Origin: Sphingobium lactosutens
Lineage (GTDB): Bacteria; Pseudomonadota; Alphaproteobacteria; Sphingomonadales; Sphingomonadaceae
Direction of reading: 5' to 3'
Length of the DNA: 64,000 nt
Assembly (NCBI RefSeq): GCF_013393185.1
Contig: NZ_QJQX01000036.1
Location: forward strand, 62,001-126,000
In this document: piece by piece, positions 34,079 to 44,326 of the stretch
Position numbering within the stretch: the stretch's first letter is position 1
How the letters are laid out: each line of letters begins with the position of its first letter
Notes under the pieces: generated by a model
What the model saw: the letters and a program-made list of their open reading frames with translations, nothing else
Database searches by the model: none
Told to the model about the DNA's origin: nothing
Program-made: the position numbers and the translations under genes

Positions 34079-34390
34079 TTAACCGAACAGACCCTTGGCG
34101 ATGCCGCCCAGTTCGTTCAGCGGATTGCCATCGCCATCCTTGTCGAAAAAGCCGCCCAGCTTGCCCAGGATCGCTTCCGGCCCGCCGAACGCGCCCAGCA
34201 GTTCCTGCAACTTGTCGGCCGACACGCCATGCTCGGCCGCCGTCTCGGCCAGCGCCGACACGCTGGTTTCGCCCGACCCGATCTTGGCGCTGATCTCGCT
34301 CATCAGCCCCTGCATCTGTTCCGGCGATACGCCGATTTGCGCCGCGATCGCTTCCAGTCCACCGAATTTGCCGATCAGATCTTCGAACAT
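34079..34390 (-). CDS. Small hypothetical protein with glycine-rich repeats, 103 aa
   Basis: A 103-residue acidic/Gly-rich helical protein: MFEDLIGKFGGLEAIAAQIGVSPEQMQGLMSEI, then GETSVSALAETAAEHGVSADKLQELLGAFGGPEAILGKLGGFFDKDGDGNPLNELGGIAKGLFG. Two related helical units end in GG-type turns. DKDGDGNPLNE looks like a short EF-hand-like or Dx[DN]xDG calcium loop. Unknown family, possibly DUF937/YidB-like. ATG at 34390. Downstream of pckA, separate terminators. Confidence 0.7.
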   Translation of the reverse strand: MFEDLIGKFGGLEAIAAQIGVSPEQMQGLMSEISAKIGSGETSVSALAETAAEHGVSADKLQELLGAFGGPEAILGKLGGFFDKDGDGNPLNELGGIAKGLFG

Positions 34391-34450
34391 GCCCAAAACT
34401 CCGCAAAAGATTGGCGGCCATCATAGCACCGCGGGCACGCGTCCAAAAGC

Positions 34451-34483
34451 AAAAGAGCCGGAGGATCACTCCCCCGGCTCTTT
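34451..34483 (-). terminator. Terminator of pckA
   Basis: AAAGAGCCGG/CCGGCTCTTT stem followed on the minus strand by TTTTGCTTTTGG. Perfect 10-bp pairing. Confidence 0.8.
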
Positions 34484-34503
34484 CCCTACATCTGTCGCTG
34501 CGA

Positions 34504-36105
34504 TCAGGCGGCGGTAAGCGCCGCGCCGCGCACGCCGTCGTCGACATGGTCCACGAACTGGGCAAAATTGTCCACGAACGCCTTGACCAGAGTGGAGGCG
34601 GTCGCGTCATAGGCGTCCTTGTCGGCCCACATGGCGCGCGGGTCGAGAATGGTCGCGTCCACCCCGTTGACCGCCACCGGCACCTGGAAGCCGAAGTTCG
34701 GATCGGTACGGAACTCGGCCTCATTCAGGCTGCCGTCGAGGGCCGCGTTCAGCAGCGCGCGCGTCACCTTGATCGGCATGCGCTTGATCCCCGGCATGGT
34801 CGCCTTGCCGCCCGCCCAGCCGGTGTTGACCAGCCAGCAGGTGACGCCGCCCTTGTTGATCCGCTCCTTGAGCAGATTGCCATAGACTGACGGATGGCGC
34901 GGCATGAAGGGCGCGCCGAAACAGGTCGAGAAGGTGGCGGTCGGCTCGGTCACGCCGATCTCGGTCCCCGCGACGCGCGCGGTATAGCCGGACAGGAAGT
35001 GATACATCGCCTGTTCCGGCGTCAGCCGCGCGATCGGCGGAAGCACGCCATAGGCGTCGGCGGTCAGGAAGATGATGTTCTTGGGCACCGGACCCAGATT
35101 CTTCTCCGACGTGTTCGGGATGAAGTCGATCGGGTAGGAACCGCGGCTATTTTCGGCCAGGCTGTTGTCGTCCAGGTCGATCGTGCGCGTCTCTTCGTCG
35201 ATCACGACATTTTCCAGCACCGTGCCGAAACGCTTGGTGGTGGCGAAGATCTCCGGTTCGGCCTCGGCCGACAGGTTGATCATCTTGGCGTAGCAGCCGC
35301 CCTCGAAATTGAAGACGGCGGTGTCCGACCAGCCATGCTCGTCATCGCCGATCAGCGTGCGGCTGGCATCGGCCGACAGGGTGGTCTTGCCCGTGCCCGA
35401 CAGGCCGAAGAAAACGGCGGTGTCACCGTTCGCGCCGATATTGGCGGAACAGTGCATCGGCATCACGCCCCTGGTCGGCAGCAGATAGTTGAGGATGCCG
35501 AACACCGACTTCTTCATCTCGCCGGCATAGCTGGTGCCGCCGATCAGGATCAGCTTCTCGGTGAAGTTGACCGCGATCACGGTTTCGCTACGCGTGCCGT
35601 GGCGGGCCGGATCGGCCTGGAAGGTCGGCAGGTCGATGATGGTATATTCGGGCGCGAAGCCCGCCAGCTCATCGGCGGTGGGACGCACCAGCAGGGTGCG
35701 GATGAACAGATTGTGCCAGGCGCGTTCGTTGATGACGCGCACCTTGACGCGATGTTCGGGCTGCGAGCCACCGAACAGGTCGGCGACGTAGAGCGTGTCC
35801 TTCTCGCCCAGCGCCTTGAAGAAATCCTCCTTCAGCGCGGCGAAATGCGCCGGCGTCATCGGGACGTTGGTCTTGCCCCACCAGACGGTGTCCTGGGTCT
35901 CGGCGTCCTGGACGATGAACTTGTCGCTTGCCGAACGGCCGGTATGCTTGCCGGTCTTCACGACCAGCGGGCCGTCCTTCGAAAGGATGCCTTCGCCATT
36001 GCGGATGGCCGCCTCGACCAGCGGCGCCGTGCCGAGGTTCCAATACTGGTCGGCACGCGTGGAAATGCCCTGGTCGGCCAGGGTGATTGCGGATTTGGCC
36101 TGCAC
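34504..36105 (-). CDS. pckA: Phosphoenolpyruvate carboxykinase (ATP)
   Basis: Converts oxaloacetate to PEP, first committed step of gluconeogenesis. 533 residues. Signatures: [52 protein letters not shown] (kinase-1a P-loop), GDDEHGW (metal/oxaloacetate site) and [22 protein letters not shown]. The start codon is GTG (36103-36105) behind an AGGAGTAAAGGC site, a convincing GTG start. Divergent from chvI, a known pairing in alphaproteobacteria where ChvI regulates pckA-linked genes. Confidence 0.97.
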   Translation of the reverse strand: MQAKSAITLADQGISTRADQYWNLGTAPLVEAAIRNGEGILSKDGPLVVKTGKHTGRSASDKFIVQDAETQDTVWWGKTNVPMTPAHFAALKEDFFKALGEKDTLYVADLFGGSQPEHRVKVRVINERAWHNLFIRTLLVRPTADELAGFAPEYTIIDLPTFQADPARHGTRSETVIAVNFTEKLILIGGTSYAGEMKKSVFGILNYLLPTRGVMPMHCSANIGANGDTAVFFGLSGTGKTTLSADASRTLIGDDEHGWSDTAVFNFEGGCYAKMINLSAEAEPEIFATTKRFGTVLENVVIDEETRTIDLDDNSLAENSRGSYPIDFIPNTSEKNLGPVPKNIIFLTADAYGVLPPIARLTPEQAMYHFLSGYTARVAGTEIGVTEPTATFSTCFGAPFMPRHPSVYGNLLKERINKGGVTCWLVNTGWAGGKATMPGIKRMPIKVTRALLNAALDGSLNEAEFRTDPNFGFQVPVAVNGVDATILDPRAMWADKDAYDATASTLVKAFVDNFAQFVDHVDDGVRGAALTAA

Positions 36106-36377
36106 GCCTTTACTCCTGATATAACAATGTCGGATCGCCGATTCTTATCTGACGCCCGATCCACTCCGCATGCCCTGCCTCTGTCGGGCGGGGACATGGC
36201 CGCAGACGCGTCGGGCATAAGGCTTTGCGGAACGGCCGTCAAATCGGCTCGGCAGGCCGTTCGTCCCGAATATCGACAGCTGCACCGCAGAGCCTGCCGC
36301 CACCGCTTCCTTGCGGCGCGGCCAACCATGGTCTAACGCTCGCAACATACTCTTTTATGCTCATTCCGGGTAACTGC

Positions 36378-37082
36378 ATGACCGCAACCATCGCCCTTGT
36401 GGATGATGACAAGAATATCCTCACTTCCGTGTCGATCGCGCTCCAGGCCGAAGGCTTCATGACGCGCATCTATTCCGACCCGGAAGGCGCGCTGAAGGCC
36501 CTGCTCGACAATCCCGCCGACCTCGCCGTCTTCGACATCAAGATGCCGCAGATGGATGGCATCGAGCTGCTGCGCCGCCTGCGGGAAAAGAGCCAGATGC
36601 CCGTCATCTTCCTGACGTCCAAGGCGGACGAGCTGGACGAGGCGCTGGGTCTTGCCATGGGCGCGGACGACTACATTTCCAAACCCTTCTCGCAGCGGCT
36701 GCTGATCGCGCGCATCCGCGCCATCCTGCGCCGGGCCGAGGTGAGCAAGTCGACCGAGGAACCGGACGAGCCTGTCGCCGATCCCATCATCCGTGGTCGG
36801 CTGGAGATGGACCCGGCGCGGCACCGGGTGAAATGGGGCGGCCGGGACGTAACCCTGACCGTCACCGAATTCCTGATCCTGGAAACGCTTGCCGCACGCC
36901 CCGGCGTGGTCAAGAACCGCAACCAGCTGATGGATGCCGCCTATCAGGACGACGTCTATGTCGACGACCGCACGATCGACAGCCATATCAAGCGGCTCCG
37001 CCGCAAGTTCCGCGAGGTGGACTCCGATTTCAACGCAATCGACACGCTCTATGGCGCCGGATACCGATTCTCCGAAGAATGA
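36378..37082 (+). CDS. chvI: Response regulator ChvI, OmpR family
   Basis: A 234-residue response regulator. The receiver domain (about 1-120) has phospho-acceptor D53 in [11 protein letters not shown] and K102 in YISKPFSQ. A winged-helix output domain follows (about 140-232, [54 protein letters not shown]). By known alphaproteobacterial biology it controls envelope and acid-stress genes. The ATG at 36378 is preferred (family N-terminus [11 protein letters not shown]). 32-nt overlap with chvG. Confidence 0.95.
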   Translation: MTATIALVDDDKNILTSVSIALQAEGFMTRIYSDPEGALKALLDNPADLAVFDIKMPQMDGIELLRRLREKSQMPVIFLTSKADELDEALGLAMGADDYISKPFSQRLLIARIRAILRRAEVSKSTEEPDEPVADPIIRGRLEMDPARHRVKWGGRDVTLTVTEFLILETLAARPGVVKNRNQLMDAAYQDDVYVDDRTIDSHIKRLRRKFREVDSDFNAIDTLYGAGYRFSEE

Positions 37083-38646
37083 AGCCGCACCGCTCGCGGT
37101 GCGCTGGTCGGGGCGGCTGAGCCTCACCCCGCGCATCCTGGCGGTGAACGTGTTCGCCCTCGCCCTGCTGGCGGGCGGCTTCTTCTATCTCGACAGCTAT
37201 CGCACGCGCATCGTCGACGACCGGCTGGAACAGTCGGCGCGCGAGCTGAAGCTGCTCGCCATCGGCCTGGAGAATGCGCCCGCCGACCGGCAGAACGCAC
37301 TGATCGCCGCCTATTCGCGCCAGACCGGCGACCGCGTCCGCCGCTATGGCGCGGACGGTCGGATGATCGCCGACAGCTTCACCATGGACGCCCCGCGCTA
37401 CCGGCTGCGCCTGCCGTCGGAGGAGGAATGGCAGCGCCATGTCGCCCGCTTCCTCGACAAGGTGGTCGACCGCGTCGTATCCGCCGATCGCCCCCCCGAT
37501 TTCGAGGAACCGGCGCTCGATAGCGCAGCCGGCTGGCCCGAAGTCATGCTGGCCCGCAAGACCGGACGGCCCGAAGCGATGAACCGCTACGCGCCCGACC
37601 GCACCTTCATGATCTCGGCCGCCGTCGCGGTCAGGGACGGCACCAGCCTGCTCGCCACCGAAAATGCGCGCGACATCACCCGCATCGTCCGCGCCGAACG
37701 GCTGCGCCTGGGCATGGTGCTGGCCGTTGCCGCCCTCGCCTCGGTGCTGCTCTCGCTCTTCCTTGCCCGCACCATCGTCCAGCCGCTCCAGCGCCTCGCG
37801 CGCGCTGCGGTCCGGGTCCGCCTCGGCCGCGCCCGCGAAGTCACAGTGCCGCGCCTGCCCGAGCGGCGCGACGAGATCGGCATGCTCGCCCGCGCCCTGT
37901 CCGACATGAGCCATGCGCTGCGCCAGCGGATCGACGCGACCGACGCCTTCGCCGCCGATGTCAGCCATGAACTCAAAAACCCGATCGCCTCGCTACGCTC
38001 CGCGCTCGATTCGCTCGACCGGGTGGACCGGCCCGATCTGCGCGCGCAGCTTATGGATATCGCGCAGGACGACGTCCGCCGGCTCGATCGGCTGGTGACG
38101 GATATCGCCGAAGCTTCGCGCGTCGATGCCGAACTCTCCCGCACCCGTTTCGAGCCGATCGACCTTGGGCTTCTCATCGAAAAGATGGTCCTGGCCCGTG
38201 AAGCACGCGGCGTGCCGCGCGGCGTCCGCCTCGCCTTCGCCCGCCCGCGCAGGAATGTCGCGGTCGTGCTGGGCGAGGAAGCGCGGCTCATCCGCGTGCT
38301 CGACAATCTGATCGACAATGCCGTGTCCTTCTCCCCCGAGGGCGGACTGGTACGGATCATCGCCACCGTCGCCGACGACCAGGTGCTGGTCAGCGTCGAG
38401 GATGAAGGACCAGGCGTCCCCGTGTCCGAGCGCGAACATGTCTTCCGCCGCTTCCACAGCGTCCGCCCTGAGGGCGAGGCGTTCGGCAAGCATTCGGGCC
38501 TCGGCCTCGCCATCGCCCGCTCCATCGTCGAAGGGCATCAGGGCCGCATCAATATCGGCGATCGGGAAGATGCGCAGAGCGGCGCCAGCTTCGTCGTCCG
38601 CCTGCCCATGGCAGTCGCGCGCGATCCGGGCATTGTATCGGAATAA
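37051..38646 (+). CDS. chvG: Sensor histidine kinase ChvG (ExoS-like)
   Basis: 531 residues from ATG 37051: two membrane helices (about 27-46 and 221-240) enclose a 170-residue periplasmic domain. HAMP and then HisKA follow (phospho-His H306 in [21 protein letters not shown]), and HATPase_c with [23 protein letters not shown] and [18 protein letters not shown]. The start lies inside chvI (32-nt overlap), so coupled translation is likely. A GTG a little downstream (about 37099) is an alternative start. Confidence 0.93.
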   Translation: MAPDTDSPKNEAAPLAVRWSGRLSLTPRILAVNVFALALLAGGFFYLDSYRTRIVDDRLEQSARELKLLAIGLENAPADRQNALIAAYSRQTGDRVRRYGADGRMIADSFTMDAPRYRLRLPSEEEWQRHVARFLDKVVDRVVSADRPPDFEEPALDSAAGWPEVMLARKTGRPEAMNRYAPDRTFMISAAVAVRDGTSLLATENARDITRIVRAERLRLGMVLAVAALASVLLSLFLARTIVQPLQRLARAAVRVRLGRAREVTVPRLPERRDEIGMLARALSDMSHALRQRIDATDAFAADVSHELKNPIASLRSALDSLDRVDRPDLRAQLMDIAQDDVRRLDRLVTDIAEASRVDAELSRTRFEPIDLGLLIEKMVLAREARGVPRGVRLAFARPRRNVAVVLGEEARLIRVLDNLIDNAVSFSPEGGLVRIIATVADDQVLVSVEDEGPGVPVSEREHVFRRFHSVRPEGEAFGKHSGLGLAIARSIVEGHQGRINIGDREDAQSGASFVVRLPMAVARDPGIVSE

Positions 38647-38710
38647 TACGAAAGTCCCGGTCCACGGCATTTGCATCGCCGGCAACAGCGGCTAGAAGGA
38701 TGCAGGGGAT

Positions 38711-39142
38711 ATGGCACGCGCACTTTCATCCGAAACGCTTCATGCGACCAGCGTGGCCATTGGCGGCCGCGCCGTCCTGCTGGCCGGGCCGAGCGGCATC
38801 GGCAAGTCCGACCTCGCCCTGCGCCTGATCGACCGGGGCGCCGTCCTCGTCAGCGACGACTATACGCTGGTGAAGCGCGTCGATGGCCAGCTCATCGCCA
38901 CCGCGCCTGACACGATCGCCGGCAAGATCGAGGTGCGCGGCATCGGCATCATCGACATGCCGCATCAGGATGCGCCCGTCGCCCTGCTCGCCGACCTATT
39001 CGACAAGGTCGATCGCATGCCGCTCGACCCGTTGTTCCGGGCGGTCGCAGGCCTCCAGGTGCCGGTGATCAAGATCGCCCCGTTCGAGATTTCTGCCGCG
39101 ATCAAGATCGAACTGGCGCTCCGGACGCTGGCGCCGCTATGA
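38711..39142 (+). CDS. hprK: HPr kinase/phosphorylase, short alphaproteobacterial form
   Basis: 143 residues representing only the catalytic C-terminal domain. Walker A GPSGIGKS (26-33), catalytic D in LVSDDYTLVKR, and IRGIGIIDM (written EVRGIGIIDMPHQDAP). The N-terminal half of full Firmicute HprK is missing, which is the norm in alphaproteobacteria. It phosphorylates a serine of HPr. TATGA overlap with rapZ. Confidence 0.93.
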   Translation: MARALSSETLHATSVAIGGRAVLLAGPSGIGKSDLALRLIDRGAVLVSDDYTLVKRVDGQLIATAPDTIAGKIEVRGIGIIDMPHQDAPVALLADLFDKVDRMPLDPLFRAVAGLQVPVIKIAPFEISAAIKIELALRTLAPL

Positions 39143-40071
39143 TCACCGACCGCCCCAAGACGATCCTGCTGGTGTCGGGCCTGTCCGGCGCGGGCAAGAC
39201 CACCGCGCTCAAGACGCTGGAGGATATGGGCTGGGAAGTGGTCGACAACCTGCCCCTCGTCCTGCTCGACCGCCTGCTCGACACCCCTCTCCCCGCCGGC
39301 CATGCCGATGGCGACGACCGGCCGCTGGCGCTGGGCATCGACGCGCGCACCCGTGGCTTCGACGGCAACGCCATCGTCCAGCGAATCAAGGCGTTGCGCG
39401 AACGCCATGGTCATGATGTCGAAACCTTATTCCTCGACTGCTCCGGCACCGAACTGGAGCGCCGCTTCGCCGAGACGCGCCGCCGCCACCCGCTGGCGCT
39501 CGACCGCCCTGCTGCCGACGGCATCGCCCGCGAACGCGAACTGACCGAACCGCTGCGCCGCTGGGCCGCGCAGGTGGTCGACACCACCAGCTTCACCAGC
39601 AACGCCCTGCAACAGGAAATTCGCAACCGCTTCTCACGCGAGGGTCTGTCGGAACCGGTGCTGACCATTCTGTCCTTCGGCTTTTCGCGCGGCGTACCCC
39701 GCAATGCCGACCTGATGTTCGACATGCGCTATCTGCGCAATCCGCATTGGGACGAAGCGCTACGGCCCAGGACCGGCCTCGATCCGGACGTCGCCGCTTA
39801 TGTGATGGACGATCGCTCCTATGAGGATACGGTCGGCAAGATCGAGGATCTGCTCATCACCCTTCTGCCCCGTTATGCGGAGGGCGGAAAGACCTACATA
39901 ACCGTGGCCTTCGGTTGCACGGGCGGGCGGCATCGTTCCGTCCACATCGCCGAACGGGTCGCGAAGCACTTGCAAGCAGCGGGCTTTTCGCCCACGGTCT
40001 TGCACCGCAATATAGAATCGGCGCCGCAGGACAGTCTGGAGAAGCGCCGACCGGGAGGCCCGAAAGCATAA
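39139..40071 (+). CDS. rapZ: RapZ family nucleotide-binding protein
   Basis: 310 residues with P-loop GLSGAGKTTAL (14-24) and the hallmark YITVAFGCTGGRHRSVHIAERVAKHL near the C-terminus. In enterobacteria RapZ binds GlmZ/GlmY sRNAs to control glmS; in alphaproteobacteria its target is less defined. Starts in a 4-base overlap with hprK. Part of chvI-chvG-hprK-rapZ-EIIA-ptsH. Confidence 0.95.
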   Translation: MITDRPKTILLVSGLSGAGKTTALKTLEDMGWEVVDNLPLVLLDRLLDTPLPAGHADGDDRPLALGIDARTRGFDGNAIVQRIKALRERHGHDVETLFLDCSGTELERRFAETRRRHPLALDRPAADGIARERELTEPLRRWAAQVVDTTSFTSNALQQEIRNRFSREGLSEPVLTILSFGFSRGVPRNADLMFDMRYLRNPHWDEALRPRTGLDPDVAAYVMDDRSYEDTVGKIEDLLITLLPRYAEGGKTYITVAFGCTGGRHRSVHIAERVAKHLQAAGFSPTVLHRNIESAPQDSLEKRRPGGPKA

Positions 40072-40099
40072 TCATGACACAGGTGGGCCGCGAAAGCAG

Positions 40100-40504
40100 A
40101 TGATCGGACTCGTACTCGTCACTCATGGGTCGCTCGCGACGGAATTCGTCGTGGCGATGGAGCATGTCGTGGGACCGCAACAGCAGATCGAAACGATCTG
40201 CATCGGCCCGGAAGATGACATGGAACTGCGCCGTGCAGACATTGCGGCGGCCGTCGCGCGCGTCAACGACGGCAGCGGCGTCATCCTGCTGACCGACCTG
40301 TTCGGCGGCACCCCTTCCAACCTCGCCATCTCGCTGCTCAAGGCCGGCGAGATCGAGGTGATCGCCGGGATCAACCTCCCCATGCTCATCCGCCTGGAAA
40401 GCGCGCGCAAGGTCATGGACGTGCGCGCCGCGGTTGCCGCCGCGCGCGAGGCAGGGCAGAAATATATCAGCGTAGCATCGGAACTGTTGGGCAGCACCGC
40501 ATGA
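40100..40504 (+). CDS. PTS EIIA-Man-type protein (PtsM)
   Basis: 134 residues of the mannose-type EIIA fold: phosphohistidine H9 in LVLVTHGSLA, and DLFGGTPSNLA. There is no EIIB/C/D anywhere near, so no sugar transporter is served. In alphaproteobacteria this EIIA-Man (ManX/EIIAComplete) is considered a regulatory PTS-Ntr output. Overlaps ptsH by 4 bases (ATGA). Confidence 0.93.
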   Translation: MIGLVLVTHGSLATEFVVAMEHVVGPQQQIETICIGPEDDMELRRADIAAAVARVNDGSGVILLTDLFGGTPSNLAISLLKAGEIEVIAGINLPMLIRLESARKVMDVRAAVAAAREAGQKYISVASELLGSTA

Positions 40505-40773
40505 ATGAAATCAGCCAGGAAGTCCGGATCAGCAACAAGCGCGGCCTCCACGCGCGCGCCAGCGCCAAGTTCGTAACCCTGGCCAGCGGCCTCGCCGCTG
40601 ACATCGTCGTCAGCAAGGACGGCAATCACGTCACCGGCACGTCGATCATGGGCCTCATGATGCTGGGCGCCGCGATGGGCGACAGCATCACGATCAAGGC
40701 CACCGGCCCCGAAGCCGCCGACTCGCTCGACAAGCTCGTCACCCTGGTCGAGGACAAGTTCGGCGAGGAATAA
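40501..40773 (+). CDS. ptsH: HPr phosphocarrier protein
   Basis: 90 residues with the phospho-His H17 in SNKRGLHARASAKFV, and the HprK target Ser near residue 48 in VTGTSIMGLMMLGAA. It receives phosphate from PtsP (4466-6742) and is modified by HprK (38711-39142). Last gene of the cluster, convergent with terC 12 bases away. Confidence 0.95.
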   Translation: MNEISQEVRISNKRGLHARASAKFVTLASGLAADIVVSKDGNHVTGTSIMGLMMLGAAMGDSITIKATGPEAADSLDKLVTLVEDKFGEE

Positions 40774-40785
40774 GGCCGGCAGGGC

Positions 40786-41571
40786 CTACTCCGCCCCGCG
40801 CCGCACCTGCGCCCGACGGGCGAAGATGTTGAGGCATTCGACCAGCGTAGAGAAGGCCATGGCCGCATAGATATAGCCCTTGGGCACATGCACGCCAAAG
40901 CCGTCGGCGATCAGCACCGCGCCGATCATCAGCAAAAAGCCCAGCGCCAACATCACCACGGTCGGGTTGCGGGCGATGAAGTTCGCGAGCGGATCGGCGG
41001 CGACCAGCATCACCGTCACCGCCACGATCACCGCGATATACATGACCGCAAGGTTGTCCGTCATGCCCACCGCAGTCAGGATCGAATCGAGCGAGAAGAT
41101 CATGTCGAGCAGGATGATCTGCACGATCGCCGCGCCGAAGGTCATGGTCGCCACGCCCTTCTTGTCCAGCACGCCGTCGCCGGGCGCTGGGTCGACGCTG
41201 TGGTGGATTTCCTTGGTCGCTTTCCAGATCAGGAACAGGCCGCCGCCGATCAGGATCATGTCGCGCCAGGAAAATTCGGTCTCGAACGTCGGCGCGCCGT
41301 GCATGTCGAGCGGCCCGCTGAAGCCCAGGTCGAACACCGGCTGCGTCAGCCCAACGATCCAGGCGATCATCGACAAAAGCACCAGTCGCATCGCCAGCGC
41401 CAGGCCGATGCCGATCTTGCGCGCTTTGGGCCGCTGCGCATCGGGCAGCTTGTTGGTCAGGATGGAGATGAAGACGAGATTGTCGATGCCCAGCACCACC
41501 TCCATCACGACCAGCGCGATGAGCGCGGCAAGGGCTGTCGGGTCGGTGAAGGCGGTAATCAGGCTTTCCAT
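40786..41571 (-). CDS. TerC family integral membrane protein
   Basis: 261 residues with about seven membrane spans. TerC signatures: [23 protein letters not shown] and [24 protein letters not shown], containing the paired Asp residues thought to bind a metal or tellurite ion. Such proteins are linked with manganese export in other bacteria, and tellurium tolerance by name only. ATG at 41571 (MESLITAFT); longer start at 41622 rejected. Divergent from fbp. Confidence 0.9.
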   Translation of the reverse strand: MESLITAFTDPTALAALIALVVMEVVLGIDNLVFISILTNKLPDAQRPKARKIGIGLALAMRLVLLSMIAWIVGLTQPVFDLGFSGPLDMHGAPTFETEFSWRDMILIGGGLFLIWKATKEIHHSVDPAPGDGVLDKKGVATMTFGAAIVQIILLDMIFSLDSILTAVGMTDNLAVMYIAVIVAVTVMLVAADPLANFIARNPTVVMLALGFLLMIGAVLIADGFGVHVPKGYIYAAMAFSTLVECLNIFARRAQVRRGAE

Positions 41572-41781
41572 GATGCTCCTCTTAGGGTGCCGGTTATGGG
41601 GCCGGTCGGCACGGCTTCGCAACGGAAACAGGACAGGCAGGTTCCGCCATACATGCTTTGTAACATGACAACGCTAGCATATGCTCGGGATGTCGCGCCC
41701 CGCTGGACGAGCGCCTTCCTCTCGCCTAGCGAAGGTCCGTCATCCCATTTCCGGATCCGGCCCCGGCCGCGATCTTCCGCC

Positions 41782-41795
41782 CCTTTCGCGAAAGG
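41782..41795. promoter_or_regulatory. 14-bp perfect palindrome over the fbp ribosome site
   Basis: CCTTTCGCGAAAGG, centred on CGCG, ends 6 bases before the fbp ATG at 41802. Its right arm AAAGG is the most likely Shine-Dalgarno sequence. Could be an operator or a translational hairpin. Confidence 0.5.
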
Positions 41796-41801
41796 CGTTT
41801 C

Positions 41802-42821
41802 ATGGCTCGCACCACCCTCACCCGCTTCCTGATCGAACAGCAGCGTACCGCCAATGTCCTGCCCGGCGAGTTGCGCCTGCTGATCGAAACCGTCGCCCGC
41901 GCCTGCAAGACGATCAGCCATTCGGTCGGCAAGGGCGCGCTGGGTGAAGTGCTGGGCAGCCTCGACAGCGAGAATGTGCAGGGCGAAGTGCAGAAGAAGC
42001 TGGACGTGATCGCCAACGAACTGCTGCTCGACGCCAATGAATGGGGCGGCCACCTCGCCGCGATGGCGTCGGAGGAGATGGAGACCATCTATCCCATCCC
42101 CAACCGCTATCCCAAGGGCGAATATCTGATGCTGTTCGATCCGATTGACGGGTCCAGCAACATCGACGTCGACCTGTCGGTGGGCACTATCTTTTCGGTG
42201 CTGAAGGCGCCCGAAGGCTGCGCCGGACGCGACGTGACGGAGGAGGATTTCCTGCAGGACGGCCGCCAGCAGGTCGCGGCGGGCTATGCCATCTACGGCC
42301 CGCAGACCATCCTGGTGCTGAGCGTCGGCACCGGCGTCTATGAATTCACGCTGGACCGCGAAGTCGGCAGCTGGGTCATGACCGATCCGGACATGAAGAT
42401 GCCGCAGGGCAAGTGCGAATTCGCCATCAACATGTCCAACCGCCGCCAATGGTCACCCGCCGTCACCCGCTATGTCGACGAACGCGTGCTGGGCGCGGCG
42501 GGACCGTGCGGCAAGGATTACAACATGCGCTGGACCGCCTCCATGGTGGCGGACGTGCATCGTATCCTGAAGCGGGGCGGCATCTTCATGTATCCCTATG
42601 ACCACCGCACCCCCGGCAAGGCGAAACTCCGCCTGATGTATGAAGCCAATCCGATGAGCTACCTGATCGAGCAGGCCGGCGGCGCATCGAGCGACGGCTT
42701 CATGCCGATCATGGACCTCCCCGCCAAGGCGCTGCACCAGCGGGTCGGCGTGGTGCTGGGCGACAAGGCCGAAGTCGAGGCCGTGGTCGCCTATGGCCGG
42801 GAGGAGCAGGTCGCGGCCTGA
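41802..42821 (+). CDS. fbp: Fructose-1,6-bisphosphatase, class I
   Basis: 339 residues. Dephosphorylates fructose-1,6-bisphosphate in gluconeogenesis. Metal-site motifs [32 protein letters not shown], and the C-terminal [36 protein letters not shown] long N-terminal segment ([39 protein letters not shown]) is typical of alphaproteobacterial type. Divergent from terC. Fits the gluconeogenic theme with pckA. Confidence 0.96.
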   Translation: MARTTLTRFLIEQQRTANVLPGELRLLIETVARACKTISHSVGKGALGEVLGSLDSENVQGEVQKKLDVIANELLLDANEWGGHLAAMASEEMETIYPIPNRYPKGEYLMLFDPIDGSSNIDVDLSVGTIFSVLKAPEGCAGRDVTEEDFLQDGRQQVAAGYAIYGPQTILVLSVGTGVYEFTLDREVGSWVMTDPDMKMPQGKCEFAINMSNRRQWSPAVTRYVDERVLGAAGPCGKDYNMRWTASMVADVHRILKRGGIFMYPYDHRTPGKAKLRLMYEANPMSYLIEQAGGASSDGFMPIMDLPAKALHQRVGVVLGDKAEVEAVVAYGREEQVAA

Positions 42822-42840
42822 TCCTCTGACTCAGATCTGA

Positions 42841-42860
42841 CGAGGGGCCTCTACCCCTCG
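42841..42860. terminator. Stem-loop between fbp and the 64-aa gene
   Basis: CGAGGGG-CCTCTA-CCCCTCG. Convergent genes meet here; the stem includes the stop codon of the minus-strand gene. No T-run on either strand, so termination is plausible but unproven. Confidence 0.4.
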
Positions 42861-43045
42861 ATCAGGTCGAGATAGGCGACCACATCATTGTCGGTCGCCA
42901 GGAACAGCCCGTCCTGCACTTCGGCGGGCTGTTGCTCCGCGACGTGCAGCGCCTGACTGAGCGGGCCATACATGATGGTCATGGCCGCGCCGTCGTCGCC
43001 CAGATGATAGAGGCGGACGGTGGCGGTGTCGTAGGTCGTGCGCAT
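42851..43045 (-). CDS. Small hypothetical protein, 64 aa
   Basis: MRTTYDTATVRLYHLGDDGAAMTIMYGPLSQALHVAEQQPAEVQDGLFLATDNDVVAYLDLIEG. An acidic soluble protein with a repeated beta-alpha pattern, preceded by AGGGGAAGGAG right at the ATG. No family recognised. Codon use is normal for the region, and a good ribosome site argues for a real gene. Convergent with fbp. Confidence 0.65.
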   Translation of the reverse strand: MRTTYDTATVRLYHLGDDGAAMTIMYGPLSQALHVAEQQPAEVQDGLFLATDNDVVAYLDLIEG

Positions 43046-43076
43046 CTCCTTCCCCTAGCAGATCGGCGCCGACAAG

Positions 43077-44015
43077 TCAGCGCCGGTCCTTGACCTTCAT
43101 CGATGGCGCCAGCTCGTTCGCGCCGATGCGCACCGGGTCGTCGGTGAAGTTGGCGACGAAGGTCGAGCCGCGCGCCACGCCCGGCACGAAGCCCGCCTTG
43201 TTCCCCTCTATCACCAGGCCCGCACTGCCATGTTCGCGACCTTCCGGCGCGACGGTGATGAAGGCGGACCAGTTGTCCTTGTCCTTGCCCTGCACCATCT
43301 CGTTGCCGCTGATGACGCCGCTCGCCCCGTTGCTGAGGTCGATCATGTAGTTGGTGAGGTGGCCGCCGCTGTCGTCGAAGCTGTTGCCGGTGATGGTGAC
43401 GCGCGCGGTGCGGGTCTTGAGATAATGGCCGCCATCGCCCTGGTCGAAGCGGCTGTTGGTGACGGACAGGCTGGCGAGGCGACCGATATAGATGCCGTGC
43501 GCGCAGTCGAGGTCGCGGTCGCAGCGGCCGAGCTTGCGAAAGGTCGACTTGTCGATCACCACCTGCCCGCCGTCATAGTCGCCGGTCAGTATGCCTTCCT
43601 CACTGTTGCGGAACAGGCTGTTGCTGACCGAAAGGTTGCCGCTTTCGAGGCGGATGCCCGCGCCATTGCCGTCGGGTACGCGGATATTCTGGAAGATGAT
43701 CCCCTCGACCCGGCTCGACCGGCCGCGCAGCACCAGCGCCGCCTTGCCCTCGCACGGCACGCCGTCGAAGATCACGCTGCCCGGCGTCGCGGCGCGGATG
43801 GTGACGTCGCCGCCCTGCTGCACGCCACATTGCGGATAGGCGCCCGGCGCGACGATGACCGTCCCGCGCCCGTCGCCGATCGCCGCCAGCGCATCGCCGA
43901 TCGAGCCGAAGCCCTGCCCGGTTTCGGCGAGCGTGAAGGGCGCCGCGCCACTCTGGGCGGAGGCCGTTGTAGTGAGGGCGATGGCGGCGAGAAAGCCGGC
44001 GGACAGGATGCGCAT
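43077..44015 (-). CDS. Exported right-handed beta-helix repeat protein
   Basis: 312 residues with a signal peptide (MRILSAGFLAAIALTTTASAQ). A parallel beta-helix follows, recognisable by repeating rungs: GTVIVAPGAYPQC, GNLSVSNSLFRNSEEGIL, GQVVIDKSTFRKLGR, ASLSVTNSRFDQGDGGHY, ARVTITGNSFDDSGGHLTNYM. It resembles the NosD/pectate-lyase-like fold but shows no recognised catalytic triad, so a structural or carbohydrate-binding role is possible. Paired cysteines (CDRDLDC, CGVQQ...) may stabilise it. Confidence 0.8.
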   Translation of the reverse strand: MRILSAGFLAAIALTTTASAQSGAAPFTLAETGQGFGSIGDALAAIGDGRGTVIVAPGAYPQCGVQQGGDVTIRAATPGSVIFDGVPCEGKAALVLRGRSSRVEGIIFQNIRVPDGNGAGIRLESGNLSVSNSLFRNSEEGILTGDYDGGQVVIDKSTFRKLGRCDRDLDCAHGIYIGRLASLSVTNSRFDQGDGGHYLKTRTARVTITGNSFDDSGGHLTNYMIDLSNGASGVISGNEMVQGKDKDNWSAFITVAPEGREHGSAGLVIEGNKAGFVPGVARGSTFVANFTDDPVRIGANELAPSMKVKDRR

Positions 44016-44326
44016 GGCGCGGACGATAGGGCGCGCGGGGTGCGCCACCAAGGCGCGAACGGCGGGAATCTGGCGCTGCCCCGCTTTGGGACAGCGACGG
44101 CGGCACAGGTCGGGGACACGGATCGGCAGGGTCATCACCGGGTCACGCCTGCGAAGTTCACAGTGTCGCAGGCGCCTTCCGCCGGGCGGAATCGCTGCGA
44201 ATGCGCCAGCGGCGCGCTCATGACGCGCCCCTGACGCGGCGACGACGCTCCTGTTGCGTCACGCCGACGCGCCGGTAGGGTCAGGGTGACGCGCCACCTG
44301 GGTCATGATTGCGCGTCGCCCGCGCA
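44016..44326. other. 311-bp gene-free region containing the 22-bp periodic array
   Basis: Bounded by the beta-helix gene and the HTH gene (44327). The right half is the periodic array at 44200-44349. The left half (44016-44199) is GC-rich and holds the beta-helix gene promoter; nothing else was recognised. Confidence 0.6.
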
